A DNA stretch of 52,642 nucleotides from Flavobacterium cucumis (GCF_900148835.1 NZ_FRYK01000007.1:1-52642); one strand, 5' to 3'; positions 32,792-43,187 are shown, counted from the first letter of the stretch. Program-made: numbers and translations. Notes: generated by a model not told the origin, from the letters alone.

Positions 32792-34096
32792 TTAATTCAA
32801 TTTTAGAGTACCTGCTAATTCTTTTAAATTAATTTCCGACAATTTAGTCAAGTATTGTGCATTTGAATAGCGAACCGATGCTTCAATAAAATTCTGCTGT
32901 GCCGTTCTAAATTCAATCGTAGTAATAGTACCTATCTTGAATTTCGCTAATGTGATATCCAAATTTTGTTTCGCAATTTCAAGATTGGTTGCTTCTACTT
33001 TAGCCAATTCTAAATTGGTTTGATAGCTGGCATAAAGAGCCCCTAATTGAGAAGATAACGATAGCTTTTGTTGCGCTAACACCAAACTTGCATTCTCCAC
33101 CTGATATTTGGCTACCTTCTCATTTTTGTTTTGAAGAAACCCGTTAAAAATTGGAACAGTAGCTGTAACACCATAAACAAAACCTTGCCCCGATGATTGC
33201 GTAATAAATCCTAAAGAGGCCTCAGATCGAGTAAAGTTATAACCAGAGGTAACACGAATAGTCGGATATCGATTGCCTTTTACCTGTTTTAAATTCAAAT
33301 CGGCTATTTTCTTGGACAAAATTTGGGCTTGAAGTTGTGGATTTTGCTGTTCTGCTGTAGCTCTCAAATCTTCAAAACTTAAATTTTCTTCAAAAACAAT
33401 ATCCCTATCCACAACAAAATCGGTTTGAATATCTCGAACTAATAATTCATTCAATCTAATTTTGGTTACTTTATAAAGTTCTTTTTGTTTTAATAACAAA
33501 CTTAAATCGCTATTCAAGTCAACTTGTGCATTTAATACTTCTAACTTGGATGCTTTTCCAATACTGAAACGATTTTGTGCGGTAGTTAAACGCTGATTAG
33601 AAATTACAATTGCAGTATCTAAAGACGTAATAACTTGTTGTTGCTGTACTAAATCAAAATAAGTCAAATAAACATCACTAATCCTGGTCAAAATGGCTGC
33701 TTGTAGTTCAGACTTTCCTTGTTGTTCTAAAACGGCTAATTGTTCTTTACGAGCAAACATACTCAAACCATCAAATATAGTCCAATCTAGCCCAACACCA
33801 TAGCTCAAGTTCATATTTTTAGCATTGTCTAGTTCTCTAACAGAACCATCTATCTGAGTTTGCTTCGTATCAATTTGACTGTTGTTATTGGTAAAATTAG
33901 CATTAAGAGAAGGTATCAAGCCCGCATTAGCTAAATTATTATTAGTAGCATCAATTTTTAAATTATTAGATGCAATCTTAATATCATAATTGTTCTCTAA
34001 AGCTATTTTTACAGCGTTCTCTAATGTCAATAATTCTTGTGCTTGAACGGATAATCCGAAAAAGAATAAAAAAACTATCTTATAAATCTTTTGCAT
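32792..34096 (-). CDS. TolC-family outer-membrane efflux protein
   Basis: 434 residues with signal peptide (IYKIVFLFFFGLSVQA). Two homologous outer-membrane efflux repeats are visible (LTLENAVKIALENNYDIKIA, then SFEDLRATAEQQNPQLQAQ) with long coiled-coil helices and the NRFSIGKASKLEVLNAQVDL / AKFKIGTITTIEFRTAQQNF pair. It forms the trimeric outer-membrane channel of the tripartite pump. Three bases separate it from the RND gene upstream. Confidence 0.95.
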   Translation of the reverse strand: MQKIYKIVFLFFFGLSVQAQELLTLENAVKIALENNYDIKIASNNLKIDATNNNLANAGLIPSLNANFTNNNSQIDTKQTQIDGSVRELDNAKNMNLSYGVGLDWTIFDGLSMFARKEQLAVLEQQGKSELQAAILTRISDVYLTYFDLVQQQQVITSLDTAIVISNQRLTTAQNRFSIGKASKLEVLNAQVDLNSDLSLLLKQKELYKVTKIRLNELLVRDIQTDFVVDRDIVFEENLSFEDLRATAEQQNPQLQAQILSKKIADLNLKQVKGNRYPTIRVTSGYNFTRSEASLGFITQSSGQGFVYGVTATVPIFNGFLQNKNEKVAKYQVENASLVLAQQKLSLSSQLGALYASYQTNLELAKVEATNLEIAKQNLDITLAKFKIGTITTIEFRTAQQNFIEASVRYSNAQYLTKLSEINLKELAGTLKLN

Positions 34097-34099
34097 ATC

Positions 34100-37000
34100 T
34101 TATTTTTCTAAAGCGTCTATATTATCAAATTCTGGGCGGTGTTTTTTTGCCTTCGACCACATTAAGTATATTGCTGGAATAACATACAACGTTAATACTA
34201 GTGAGAACATGGTCCCCCCTACAATAACAACCCCCATTCCCATTCTACTCGCAGAAGCCGCTCCTAAAGATAACGCAATTGGCAATGCTCCTAAAGCAAT
34301 GGCCAAACTTGTCATAAGAATAGGACGCAAACGCGCTTCTGAAGCTTCTAAAATCGCATCATATTTTGCTACACCTTGTTCCCTGAGTTGGTTCGCAAAT
34401 TCGACAATTAAAATACCATTTTTAGTAACCAAACCAATCAGCATGACGGTTCCAATTTGACTGAATATGTTCCATGTTTGTCCAAATAACCACAGTGAAA
34501 ATAAGGCACCAGCAACAGCCATTGGTACAGTTAAAATAATAATAAACGGGTCAACAAAACTTTCAAATTGAGCCGCTAATATCAAATAAATCAACAATAA
34601 AGCTAATCCGAAAGCAAAAGAGGTATTGGAACTACTTTCTACGAAATCTCGAGACTCACCCCCTAAATCTGTAGTGAACGTTTCATCCAAAACTTTCTCT
34701 TTAATCTCGTCCATGGCATTAATACCATCAATCATACTTTTACCAGGAGCCAAACCAGCAGAAACCGTTGCCGACATGTAACGATTATTATGGAATAATT
34801 GCGGTGGATTACTTTGCTCTTCAACCTCTACCACATTATCTAACTGAATCAAATCCCCTACATTATTTTTAACAAACATCGACGTCAAATCCAATGGGGC
34901 ATCACGGTCTTTTTCATCAAACTGACCAATAACTTGATACTGTTTCCCATCTTTCATAAAATAACCAAAACGCTGACCACTTAAAGACAATTGCAAGGTT
35001 TGAGCCACATCTAAAACAGAAATTCCTAAACTTTCTGCTTTTTCTCGGTTAATGGTAACGTTGATTTCTGGCTTATTAAATTTCAGGTTAACATCCACAT
35101 TAGAAAAGGTTTCATTCTTACTTGCCTCTTCCATAAATTGTGGAATTTTTTCTCTTAACTTTTCAAAGTTAGGGGCTTGAATAATGTATTGTATCGGCAA
35201 ACCACCTCTTCGATTTACTGAAATAGTGGGTTGTTCAGAAACATTTACCTTAGCTTGTGGATATTTTTTAGTCCATTTATTTAAATCATTAACAATGTCC
35301 TTTTGAGATTTTTCTCGTTCATTAGGTTCAACTAAAGCTAAACGTACTCTCCCTGAATTTACTGATGATGATAAAAATCCAGGTGAAGTAATTACTAAAG
35401 CAATTTTTCTCTCAGGAATTGAATCTGTAATCAATTGCGACAATTCTTGCATAAATCGATCTGTATATTCGTAGGTAGAACCTTCTGGGGTAGTAACACT
35501 GACTACTCCTAAACTTCTATCATCATAAGGAGCTGTCTCTTTTGGAAGAATAGAAAAGAACAATACAATCAAACCTACACATCCTACAATTATCGGGAAA
35601 CTTAACCATTTTCTACTTAAAAAACGAGCAAGTGAATTAGCATACGTTTTGTTCAAATTCAAGAAAAACGGTTCGGTAAACTCATAAAACTTGGTTCTTT
35701 TTTGTTCACCACCCTTCATTAAATAAGCATTCAACATTGGGGTTAGCGTAAGTGAAACAAAAGCAGATATCAATACCGCAGCGCCGATTACTACACCAAA
35801 TTCTCGGAACAATCGCCCAACGAAACCTTCTAAGAAAACAATTGGTAAGAATACAGCCGCTAGCGTTACAGAAATCGAAATTACAGCAAAGAAAATCTCG
35901 TTTGAACCTTTTATAGCTGCTTCGATTGGCGACATCCCTTCCTCTACTTTTTTAAAGATATTTTCTGTGACTACGATTCCATCATCTACCACTAATCCCG
36001 TGGCTAAAACAATTGCTAAAAGAGTTAATACATTGATTGAAAACCCACACAAATACATGATAAAAAAAGTTGCTATCAAAGAAACGGGAATGTCAATCAA
36101 TGGTCGAAACGCTATGGACCAATCTCTAAAAAACAAAAAGATAATGATAATAACTAGAATTACAGAGATTAATAACGTTTCAGCAACTTCAACTACCGAT
36201 TTTTTTATAAATAAAGTGTTATCAAGAGCAATATTAAGCTCTATATCCGAAGGTAACTCTTTTTTTAATCGCTCAAACTCTTTATAAAACTGATCCGCAA
36301 TTTCTAAATAATTGGTCCCAGGCTGAGGAATAATTGCGACAGCAACCATAGGCTTACCATTAGCCGTTAATTTTGTTTCCAAATTTTCAGGAGCCAAAAC
36401 AGCATAACCAATATCGCTCAAGCGTACCGTCTTATTAGCATCTGATACGATAATGATTTCATTAAATTCTTTCTCAGTAGATAGGTTTCCAAGAGTTTTT
36501 ACCATTAGTTCGGTGTTAGCTCCTGTAAGTTTTCCCGATGGTAGTTCAACGTTTTGTTTGTCTAGTGCAGCTCTAACATCAGAAACCGTAATCCCATAAG
36601 AGTTCAATTTTATTGGATCCATCCAAATACGCATAGAGTACCTTTTTTGACCCCAAATTTGAACGCTACTAACTCCTGGTATAGTTTGAATTCGCTCTGC
36701 TATAACATTTTCAGCATAGTCACTCAGTTCAAGGGGGTTTTTGGAATTACTTTGAACGGTCATCGAAATAATGGCATCGGAGTCTGCATCCGCTTTTGAT
36801 ACTACTGGTGGTGCATCAATATCTTGCGGAAGACTTCTAATGGCTTGTGAAACTTTATCTCGTACGTCATTAGCCGCTTCTTCCAGATTTTTTTCAAGTT
36901 TAAACTCAATTGTAATATTACTGGATCCTTGATTACTTGACGAACTAATATTTCGAATACCATCAATGGAATTGATCGCCTTTTCTAAAGGTTCCGTAAT

Positions 37001-37186
37001 TTGCGATTCAATAATATCGGAATTAGCACCGGTATAATTTGTTCTCACATTAATTACTGCAGGGTCAATAGAAGGATATTCTCTGACTCCTAGATAGCTG
37101 TAGCCCAAAATTCCAAATAATATAATCAAAAGATTTATTACGATGGTGAATACGGGTCTTTTTATACTTAGTGTTGATAAAGTCAT
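34100..37186 (-). CDS. RND efflux transporter, HAE1 family
   Basis: 1028 residues, the normal AcrB-type length. Twelve membrane helices in the usual 1+5 / 1+5 pattern and two large periplasmic loops. The N-terminus SIKRPVFTIVINLLIILFG is typical; proton relay residues lie in the TM4 segment GLVVDDGIVVTENI (Asp-Asp). The second half contains GLVTKNGILIVEFANQ (relay Lys region). It expels drugs, dyes or detergents from periplasm via the TolC protein, driven by protons. No regulator gene is adjacent. Confidence 0.96.
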   Translation of the reverse strand: MTLSTLSIKRPVFTIVINLLIILFGILGYSYLGVREYPSIDPAVINVRTNYTGANSDIIESQITEPLEKAINSIDGIRNISSSSNQGSSNITIEFKLEKNLEEAANDVRDKVSQAIRSLPQDIDAPPVVSKADADSDAIISMTVQSNSKNPLELSDYAENVIAERIQTIPGVSSVQIWGQKRYSMRIWMDPIKLNSYGITVSDVRAALDKQNVELPSGKLTGANTELMVKTLGNLSTEKEFNEIIIVSDANKTVRLSDIGYAVLAPENLETKLTANGKPMVAVAIIPQPGTNYLEIADQFYKEFERLKKELPSDIELNIALDNTLFIKKSVVEVAETLLISVILVIIIIFLFFRDWSIAFRPLIDIPVSLIATFFIMYLCGFSINVLTLLAIVLATGLVVDDGIVVTENIFKKVEEGMSPIEAAIKGSNEIFFAVISISVTLAAVFLPIVFLEGFVGRLFREFGVVIGAAVLISAFVSLTLTPMLNAYLMKGGEQKRTKFYEFTEPFFLNLNKTYANSLARFLSRKWLSFPIIVGCVGLIVLFFSILPKETAPYDDRSLGVVSVTTPEGSTYEYTDRFMQELSQLITDSIPERKIALVITSPGFLSSSVNSGRVRLALVEPNEREKSQKDIVNDLNKWTKKYPQAKVNVSEQPTISVNRRGGLPIQYIIQAPNFEKLREKIPQFMEEASKNETFSNVDVNLKFNKPEINVTINREKAESLGISVLDVAQTLQLSLSGQRFGYFMKDGKQYQVIGQFDEKDRDAPLDLTSMFVKNNVGDLIQLDNVVEVEEQSNPPQLFHNNRYMSATVSAGLAPGKSMIDGINAMDEIKEKVLDETFTTDLGGESRDFVESSSNTSFAFGLALLLIYLILAAQFESFVDPFIIILTVPMAVAGALFSLWLFGQTWNIFSQIGTVMLIGLVTKNGILIVEFANQLREQGVAKYDAILEASEARLRPILMTSLAIALGALPIALSLGAASASRMGMGVVIVGGTMFSLVLTLYVIPAIYLMWSKAKKHRPEFDNIDALEK

Positions 37187-37222
37187 TGGTAGTTAGGTTT
37201 TTTATGATTTAAAAAAGAACCT

Positions 37223-38293
37223 TTATTTGGTTTTTTGCTTTAAATTAACTTTAATATCGGCATCATTCTTCAATGACATAATGCCTGACGTTAAAAGTGT
37301 GTCTCCTGATTTAACACCATCAGTAACAATAACATCTTTCGCTGTTCTTGTAATCGTCTCTATTTTAACTTCTTTCGCTTTTCCGTTATTGGCAATGTAA
37401 ACCACTTTACCATCCTGAACAGGCACTACAGCTTCTGAAGGAATACGAATTGCATTTTTAATATTTTTAAGGGGTAATTCTACTGTAGCGAAAGTACCTG
37501 CTATCAATTTCCCGTCAGGATTTTCACCCGAAGCTCTAATTTTTAAAGTACGAGTAGCAATCTCAATTTCAGGTTCAATAGCATAAATTTTGGCCGTAAA
37601 TTTTTCAGGATGATTAGGAATCGTGAATTGTATTTGGGTATTGTTTTCAACTTCAGACGCATATTTTTCTGGAATTGAGAAACTAATTTTAACCTGATTA
37701 GAACTTACCAACTTGGTAATCAAAGTAGTAGGCGTAACATAGGTGCCCGGCGAAATATTTCTCAAACCTATACGTCCTGAAAAAGGAGCTCTAATCGTGG
37801 TTTTTGCAATTTGAGCTTGTATCAAATCTGCTTGCGCTTTTAAGCTTCTATACTCCGCACTAGCAATATCATATTCTTCTTGACTTATAGCTTCTTTCTG
37901 TAGTAACAATTTTGCTCTTCTCTCATTTTCAGCAGCTAAATTCTGTCTGGTAATCGCTTGCGATAACTGGGCACGCAATTCAACATCATTAACCTTCAAT
38001 AGCACTTGTCCTTTACTCACATTTGTACCTTCTGTAAAATATATTTTTTCAACTATACCAGAAACCTCACTTCTAATTTCAACATTTTCATTTGCTTCAA
38101 TAGATCCAGAAAGAGAAATAACATTTGCAAAGTCATTCGAAGCCAAAACTACACCATCAACTGTTACTGCTGGTTTTTTATCTCCTTTTTGTCCTCCCTT
38201 ACCCGATGCTTCCTTGTTTGATACAATACGATATCCAATTAATCCTACGATTACTACAATTAGTAACGTGATGCTTATGGTTTTTATTTTCAT
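37223..38293 (-). CDS. RND periplasmic adaptor (membrane fusion) subunit
   Basis: 356 residues. An N-terminal membrane anchor (TISITLLIVVIVGLIGYRIV), a lipoyl/barrel-sandwich hybrid domain (VEIRSEVSGIVEKIYFTEGT ... TTIRAPFSGRIGLRNISPG), an intervening alpha-hairpin (QLSQAITRQNLAAENERRAK) and beta-barrel plus membrane-proximal domains (ATVELPLKNIKNAIRIPSEA). It couples the inner-membrane RND pump to the TolC channel. First gene of the three-gene operon; a -7 box precedes it. Confidence 0.95.
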   Translation of the reverse strand: MKIKTISITLLIVVIVGLIGYRIVSNKEASGKGGQKGDKKPAVTVDGVVLASNDFANVISLSGSIEANENVEIRSEVSGIVEKIYFTEGTNVSKGQVLLKVNDVELRAQLSQAITRQNLAAENERRAKLLLQKEAISQEEYDIASAEYRSLKAQADLIQAQIAKTTIRAPFSGRIGLRNISPGTYVTPTTLITKLVSSNQVKISFSIPEKYASEVENNTQIQFTIPNHPEKFTAKIYAIEPEIEIATRTLKIRASGENPDGKLIAGTFATVELPLKNIKNAIRIPSEAVVPVQDGKVVYIANNGKAKEVKIETITRTAKDVIVTDGVKSGDTLLTSGIMSLKNDADIKVNLKQKTK

Positions 38294-38316
38294 GATGAGA
38301 ATTACTTTATACGCTA

Positions 38317-38349
38317 CAAAACTATGTTTTACGAATTAAAAATGCCAAA
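38317..38349 (-). promoter_or_regulatory. Promoter of the RND efflux operon
   Basis: On the minus strand TTTG (38349-38346), a 21-base spacer and TAGTTTTG (38324-38317), 23 bases before the adaptor ATG. Confidence 0.5.
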
Positions 38350-38422
38350 ACCTTACCATTTATTTAACATTGTTGTAGATACAAATGTTCTCATAGAAAT
38401 TTGAAGTAATTTATTTTCAACC

Positions 38423-38457
38423 AACCCATAACCCATAACCCATAACCTCTAACTAAT
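38423..38457. repeat. Heptanucleotide array, AACCCAT x3 plus two variants
   Basis: Units AACCCAT (38423, 38430, 38437), then AACCTCT and AACTAAT (to 38457). The last units overlap the recG stop codon region on the minus strand, so the array abuts or slightly rewrites the 3' end of recG. Confidence 0.75.
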
Positions 38458-40983
38458 ATAATTCCAAATAGTCTTTTTCTTTCCTAATTCGATGAAGGCT
38501 TCGCGTAATTTGACATGTTCCGGTTTTTCCATAGGAGCATCGTCCTTTAGGAGTTTTATAGCATGATAACGCGCTAATTGTAGAATTTCTTTATCTTTTA
38601 CTAAATCAGCTATTTGAAGATTTAACACCCCACTTTGCTGTTTTCCCATAATATCTCCAGGTCCCCGCAATTTTAAGTCAACTTCCGAAATTTCAAAACC
38701 ATCATTCGTGCGAACCATTGTTTCCATTCGAATTTTACTATCATTACTGAGTTTATGACCTGTCATCAAGATACAATAACTTTGTTCTGCTCCTCGACCT
38801 ACACGACCGCGTAACTGATGCAATTGCGACAAACCAAAACGTTCCGCACTTTCAATCACCATGACAGAAGCGTTTGGTACGTTTACCCCAACTTCAATCA
38901 CCGTTGTTGCAATCATGATATTGGTTTTCCCTTCTGCAAAACGGCGCATTTCTTCATCTTTATCCGCGGGTTTCATTTTTCCATGAACAATGGAAATAGA
39001 ATATTGAGGTAATGGAAAATCTCTAGAAATACTTTCATAACCGTCCATCAAATCCTTGTAATCCATTTTTTCCGATTCTTGAATTAACGGATACACAATG
39101 TACACTTGACGCCCTTTGGCAATTTCATCTTTTAAGAATTTCCAAACTTTTAATCGGTTAGAATCATAGCGATGAACTGTTTGTATTGGTTTTCTTCCAG
39201 GAGGTAATTCATCAATAACAGAAATATCCAAATCACCATACAAACTCATCGCTAAAGTTCGAGGAATTGGAGTAGCAGTCATTACGAGTACATGAGGAGG
39301 AACAGCCCCTCCAACCTCCCCAGAAGGGAGGCTCTCCAAAATTCTGGTTATTTTTTTTAGTGTATTTTCGGTATTATTAATTACTTCTTCGTTGGTGAAA
39401 CGAATCACTTTAAAACCAAATTCACTAAGTATTTGTGTTCGTAATTCATCAGCTTCTCTTTGTTCTAACGTATTATGGTAACCACTATCAACTTCAATTA
39501 TTAGATTTTTTTCTAAACAAATAAAGTCAGCAATGAAAATATCTATAACATGTTGTCTCCTAAACTTATACTTTAGATTTTTATTTCTTAAACATTCCCA
39601 AAGAACATTTTCTGCTTGGGTACTATTTTTTTTATTCTCAGTTTTAAGTTCTTTTAAAAGTGCATAAGTTGAAGGGCGTGCTGTTTGATATTTCTGTATT
39701 ACACGTTCCGTTTCCCCTCTTCTGGAGGGGTTAGGGGAGGCTTTTCCCCACAGTTTACTTCTTTGTTCTACACCAAATCGATGTTGTTCATCTATAATGG
39801 CTAAACCTAAATTATGAAATTGCACTTTGTCTTCTAACAAAGCATGCGTTCCAATTAAAATATCTAAAGTTCCATTTTCTAACGCTTCGTGAATTATTTT
39901 TCTTTCGGCAGTTTTAGTAGAACCTGTTAAAATTTTTATTGTTATATTTAATTCTTTCGCTAATTCGGTTATTCCATTAAAATGCTGGTTGGCTAGAATT
40001 TCTGTAGGCGCCATTAAGCAACTTTGAAATCCGTTGTCTTTTGCTAAAAGCATACACATTAAAGCTACAATCGTTTTTCCAGAACCTACGTCGCCTTGGA
40101 GCAAACGATTCATTTGAGCGTTACTCCCTAAATCGTTTCGGATTTCTTTTAGTACGCGTTTTTGGGCATTGGTTAAATCGAAAGGCAAATGATTTTTGTA
40201 GAAATTATTGAAGTTTTCCCCCACTCTTTCAAATGGCATTCCTTTAATTTTATGCTTGCGAATAAGATTCTTCGTAATCAATTGCAATTGAATGAAAAAC
40301 AACTCTTCAAACTTCAATCGGAATTGCGCTTTTGCTAATAAATCTTGACTTTTTGGAAAATGAATATTGAACAACGCCGCATTTTTAGGAATCAACTTCA
40401 ATTCGTCTAAAAGATAATTCGGTAAGTTTTCAGAAAACAGAGCTTGCGTTTCCACAAACAATTGTTGCATCATTTTATTAATGACTTTATTCGAAATCCC
40501 TTTATTGGCTAATTTTTCTGTACTCGGATAAACGGGTTGCATCGCCGAACGAAGGCTGGATTTGTGTTCTTCTAACATTTCCATTTCGGGATGCGCCATA
40601 TTGTAAGTAGCACCAAACTGACTAACTTTTCCAAAAATCACATACGGAACATTGATTTTGATACTTTCACGAATCCATTTTTGACCTTGAAACCACACGA
40701 GTTCCATTTGACCTGTATCATCTACAAAAGTGGCCACTAGTCTTGATTTCCCTTTTCCTTGTTCAACCGTTTTGATATTAATAATTTTACCTACAATTTG
40801 AACTTCGGAATTGCTGTTTTGGAGCTCGTTAATTTTGTAATAACGGGTTCTATCGATATAACGGTTGGGAAATAAATTAAGTAAATCGATATATTTATGA
40901 ATACCCAACTCCTTGCGCAATAAATCGCCACGTTGCGGACCAACGCCTTTGAGATATTCTATGGGAGTTTCAAGTAAATTCAT
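38449..40983 (-). CDS. recG: ATP-dependent DNA helicase RecG with inserted DUF559 domain
   Basis: RecG remodels stalled replication forks and Holliday junctions. The 844-residue product has the N-terminal wedge/OB domain (ILNLFPNRYIDRT-type region to 150), Walker A QGDVGSGKT (297-304), DEQH box at 399-402 with RFGVEQRSKLWG, motif III MTATPIPRT (568-576), motif V/VI ATTVIEVGVNVPNA and QLRGRVGRG. Residues 416-560 are foreign to the family and encode an endonuclease-like DUF559 domain. Removing them leaves about 699 residues, the usual RecG length. The reading frame is kept throughout, so the protein is likely made, with the extra domain in a loop between motifs II and III. Confidence 0.94.
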   Translation of the reverse strand: MNLLETPIEYLKGVGPQRGDLLRKELGIHKYIDLLNLFPNRYIDRTRYYKINELQNSNSEVQIVGKIINIKTVEQGKGKSRLVATFVDDTGQMELVWFQGQKWIRESIKINVPYVIFGKVSQFGATYNMAHPEMEMLEEHKSSLRSAMQPVYPSTEKLANKGISNKVINKMMQQLFVETQALFSENLPNYLLDELKLIPKNAALFNIHFPKSQDLLAKAQFRLKFEELFFIQLQLITKNLIRKHKIKGMPFERVGENFNNFYKNHLPFDLTNAQKRVLKEIRNDLGSNAQMNRLLQGDVGSGKTIVALMCMLLAKDNGFQSCLMAPTEILANQHFNGITELAKELNITIKILTGSTKTAERKIIHEALENGTLDILIGTHALLEDKVQFHNLGLAIIDEQHRFGVEQRSKLWGKASPNPSRRGETERVIQKYQTARPSTYALLKELKTENKKNSTQAENVLWECLRNKNLKYKFRRQHVIDIFIADFICLEKNLIIEVDSGYHNTLEQREADELRTQILSEFGFKVIRFTNEEVINNTENTLKKITRILESLPSGEVGGAVPPHVLVMTATPIPRTLAMSLYGDLDISVIDELPPGRKPIQTVHRYDSNRLKVWKFLKDEIAKGRQVYIVYPLIQESEKMDYKDLMDGYESISRDFPLPQYSISIVHGKMKPADKDEEMRRFAEGKTNIMIATTVIEVGVNVPNASVMVIESAERFGLSQLHQLRGRVGRGAEQSYCILMTGHKLSNDSKIRMETMVRTNDGFEISEVDLKLRGPGDIMGKQQSGVLNLQIADLVKDKEILQLARYHAIKLLKDDAPMEKPEHVKLREAFIELGKKKTIWNYIS
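39304..39738 (-). mobile_element. In-frame DUF559 endonuclease insertion in recG with inverted-repeat ends
   Basis: 435 bases (145 codons) between RecG residues 415 and 561. The edges carry related sequences in inverted orientation: CCTCCCCTAACCCCTCCAGA on one side, and on the other CCCCTCCAACCTCCCCAGAA when read on the opposite strand. The inside encodes a Vsr-like DUF559 domain with RRQHVI, IADFICLEKNLIIEVDSGYH (Asp486, Glu497, Asp499 in RecG numbering) and GFKVIRFTNEEVI. No intein splice residues and no transposase. It resembles in-frame palindromic insertions, here with a nuclease cargo. Confidence 0.8.
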
Positions 40984-41126
40984 TTATTATTAATTATCGT
41001 AGTGACAAGTCGCGACTTGTCTGTACTTATGTGTGGATTCAAAAGCGAAGATAGTTGATAATTTGTTAATTTAAAATCTGTGAAATTGAAAATGTTTATA
41101 TTCGTACATTATTAAAATCCATCAAG

Positions 41127-43187
41127 ATGTTTCGTATTCTTTTAGCTTTTTTTTTAATTACTATATCTTTTGCCCAACAAACAGATAAAGTTGATTTTAT
41201 CAAATGTGATGCATCAGTTTCTCCAAATGCCTCAGAAAAATCAATTTATGGTGATGTTACTTATGAATTTAAAGTGAAAAATGCCATTGATACTATTAAA
41301 ATTGATGCGAAGAATATGGAATTTTCAAGAGTTATGATTAACGGAAAATCTGTACAATACAAGAATTCAGGAAAAACATTGGATTTGTTTGAAGGATTTA
41401 AAAAAGGAAAAAATAAGCTAACTTTCAGTTATTCAGTAAAACCGAAACAAACCCTTTATTTTACGGGTTATCATGAAAATTTACAAATTTGGACACAAGG
41501 TCAAGGACGCTACACCAGCCATTGGTTACCTAGTTTTGATGATGTGAATGAAAAAGTGATTTTTAATATTACTGTAACAGATGTAAATCCAATTTTTAAG
41601 ATTATTTCTAATGGTTTACCAAAGAAAAAACCAGATGTAATGTACATTGATCATTACTCTTTTGAAATGAAAAAACCAATGTCTTCTTATTTAGTTATGT
41701 TAGCCATTGGGAATTTTGAAAAGCAAACGGCGAGAACTAAATCAGGTACACCCTTAGAATTTTTCCTAAACAAAAAGGATGTTTCCAAATTTGAACCTAC
41801 GTATCGTTATTCCAAAGAAATGTTTGATTATTTGGAGCAAGAAATTGGCGTAAAATACCCTTGGGGTATTTACCGACAAATTCCGGTGCGGGACTTTTTA
41901 TATGCGGGAATGGAGAATACAACTTCTACGATTTTTGCACAAGATTTTGTAGTGGATGAAATAGGATTTAACGATAGAAACTATGTGAACGTCAACGCAC
42001 ACGAATTAGCCCATCAATGGTTTGGCGATTTGATTACGGCTCAGTCTGGAAAACACCATTGGTTGCAAGAAGGTTTTGCTACTTATTACGCATTATTGGC
42101 AGAACGTCATTTATTTGGAGATAATTATTTCTATGAAGAATTAAATGATTATGCCGAACAATTAAAACGCGCTTCCAAAACCGATACAATTCCAGTAATG
42201 AATGAAAAAGCGAGCTCGTTATCGTTTTATAAAAAAGGGGCTTGGGCCTTACATGTGATGCGTGAAGATATAGGAGTCAAGAATTTTCAGAAAGCAGTTA
42301 AAAAATATTTGAAGAAATACCAATATAAGAATGTAAACACGGATGATTTTTTAAAAATTATAAAAGAAGTTTCGAATTATGATGTGGAGCATTTTAAAAA
42401 AGTCTGGTTGGAAAAACCCGGATTTGAAATGGAAATCGCACAAAAATATTTGTTTAAAAACCAATTCCTTCAAAACTATTTTGCTGTAAAGAAAAGTAAG
42501 AAATCATTAGGCGAATTAACTGAAATTCTGAAATCCGATGCCTATTACCCTATCAAACAGCACATTGTATATCAAACACAAAATGTACCATTTGAAGAGC
42601 GTAAAGTGATTTTAGAAACCGCTTTGGCTACAAATAATATTTTAGTACGAAGAGCTGTTGCCGAATCAACACCGATAATTCCAGAGGCTTTTAAATCACA
42701 ATACGAGACGTTATTGTATGATGCTTCCTATCAAACCAAAGAAATTGCATTGCTCAATCTATGGCAAAATTTTCCTGAAGATCATTTGCGCTATTTAGAA
42801 CAAACGAAAGAAATCATTGGAAATAACGATAAAAGTTTCCGCCTTACTTGGTTGGCTTTAGCAATGAATACTGAAAAGCTAACGGAAGACATAAAATCAA
42901 ATTCGTATAACCAATTGTTGGATTTTGCATCTGAAAACTACGAAAGTTCGGTGAGGCAAAATGCTTTAGAATTGTTATTGCAAATAAATCCATATGATGA
43001 GGAAGTAATTTCCTTATTATTTAAGACAACGATACATCACAAATGGCAGTTTACCAAATATGGAAGAGATAACATTAGAAGATTACTTAAGAATCAAGAG
43101 TACAGAAACAAAGTAGAAAATTTAGCTAAAATTTCAAACAAAGAGGATCAGGCATTATTTTTAAAATTTTTAAATGAAAAAATATAA
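41127..43187 (+). CDS. M1-family zinc aminopeptidase, secreted
   Basis: 686 residues with signal peptide (FRILLAFFLITISFAQ). The beta-saddle N-terminal domain is followed by the peptidase domain with AGMENTT (260-266, exopeptidase motif) and HELAH at 292-296 with Glu315 eighteen residues on (zinc ligands His292, His296, Glu315; general base Glu293). The C-terminal helical repeat region reads like HEAT repeats. It trims N-terminal residues from peptides in the periplasm or at the surface. A TATATTCG sequence 22 bases before the ATG could be its -7 box. Confidence 0.95.
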   Translation: MFRILLAFFLITISFAQQTDKVDFIKCDASVSPNASEKSIYGDVTYEFKVKNAIDTIKIDAKNMEFSRVMINGKSVQYKNSGKTLDLFEGFKKGKNKLTFSYSVKPKQTLYFTGYHENLQIWTQGQGRYTSHWLPSFDDVNEKVIFNITVTDVNPIFKIISNGLPKKKPDVMYIDHYSFEMKKPMSSYLVMLAIGNFEKQTARTKSGTPLEFFLNKKDVSKFEPTYRYSKEMFDYLEQEIGVKYPWGIYRQIPVRDFLYAGMENTTSTIFAQDFVVDEIGFNDRNYVNVNAHELAHQWFGDLITAQSGKHHWLQEGFATYYALLAERHLFGDNYFYEELNDYAEQLKRASKTDTIPVMNEKASSLSFYKKGAWALHVMREDIGVKNFQKAVKKYLKKYQYKNVNTDDFLKIIKEVSNYDVEHFKKVWLEKPGFEMEIAQKYLFKNQFLQNYFAVKKSKKSLGELTEILKSDAYYPIKQHIVYQTQNVPFEERKVILETALATNNILVRRAVAESTPIIPEAFKSQYETLLYDASYQTKEIALLNLWQNFPEDHLRYLEQTKEIIGNNDKSFRLTWLALAMNTEKLTEDIKSNSYNQLLDFASENYESSVRQNALELLLQINPYDEEVISLLFKTTIHHKWQFTKYGRDNIRRLLKNQEYRNKVENLAKISNKEDQALFLKFLNEKI

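Noticed and set aside
39304..39738. Intein in RecG
   Set aside because: No Cys/Ser/Thr splice junction with a terminal His-Asn and no Hedgehog/intein blocks; the insert has a DUF559 fold and repeat borders instead.
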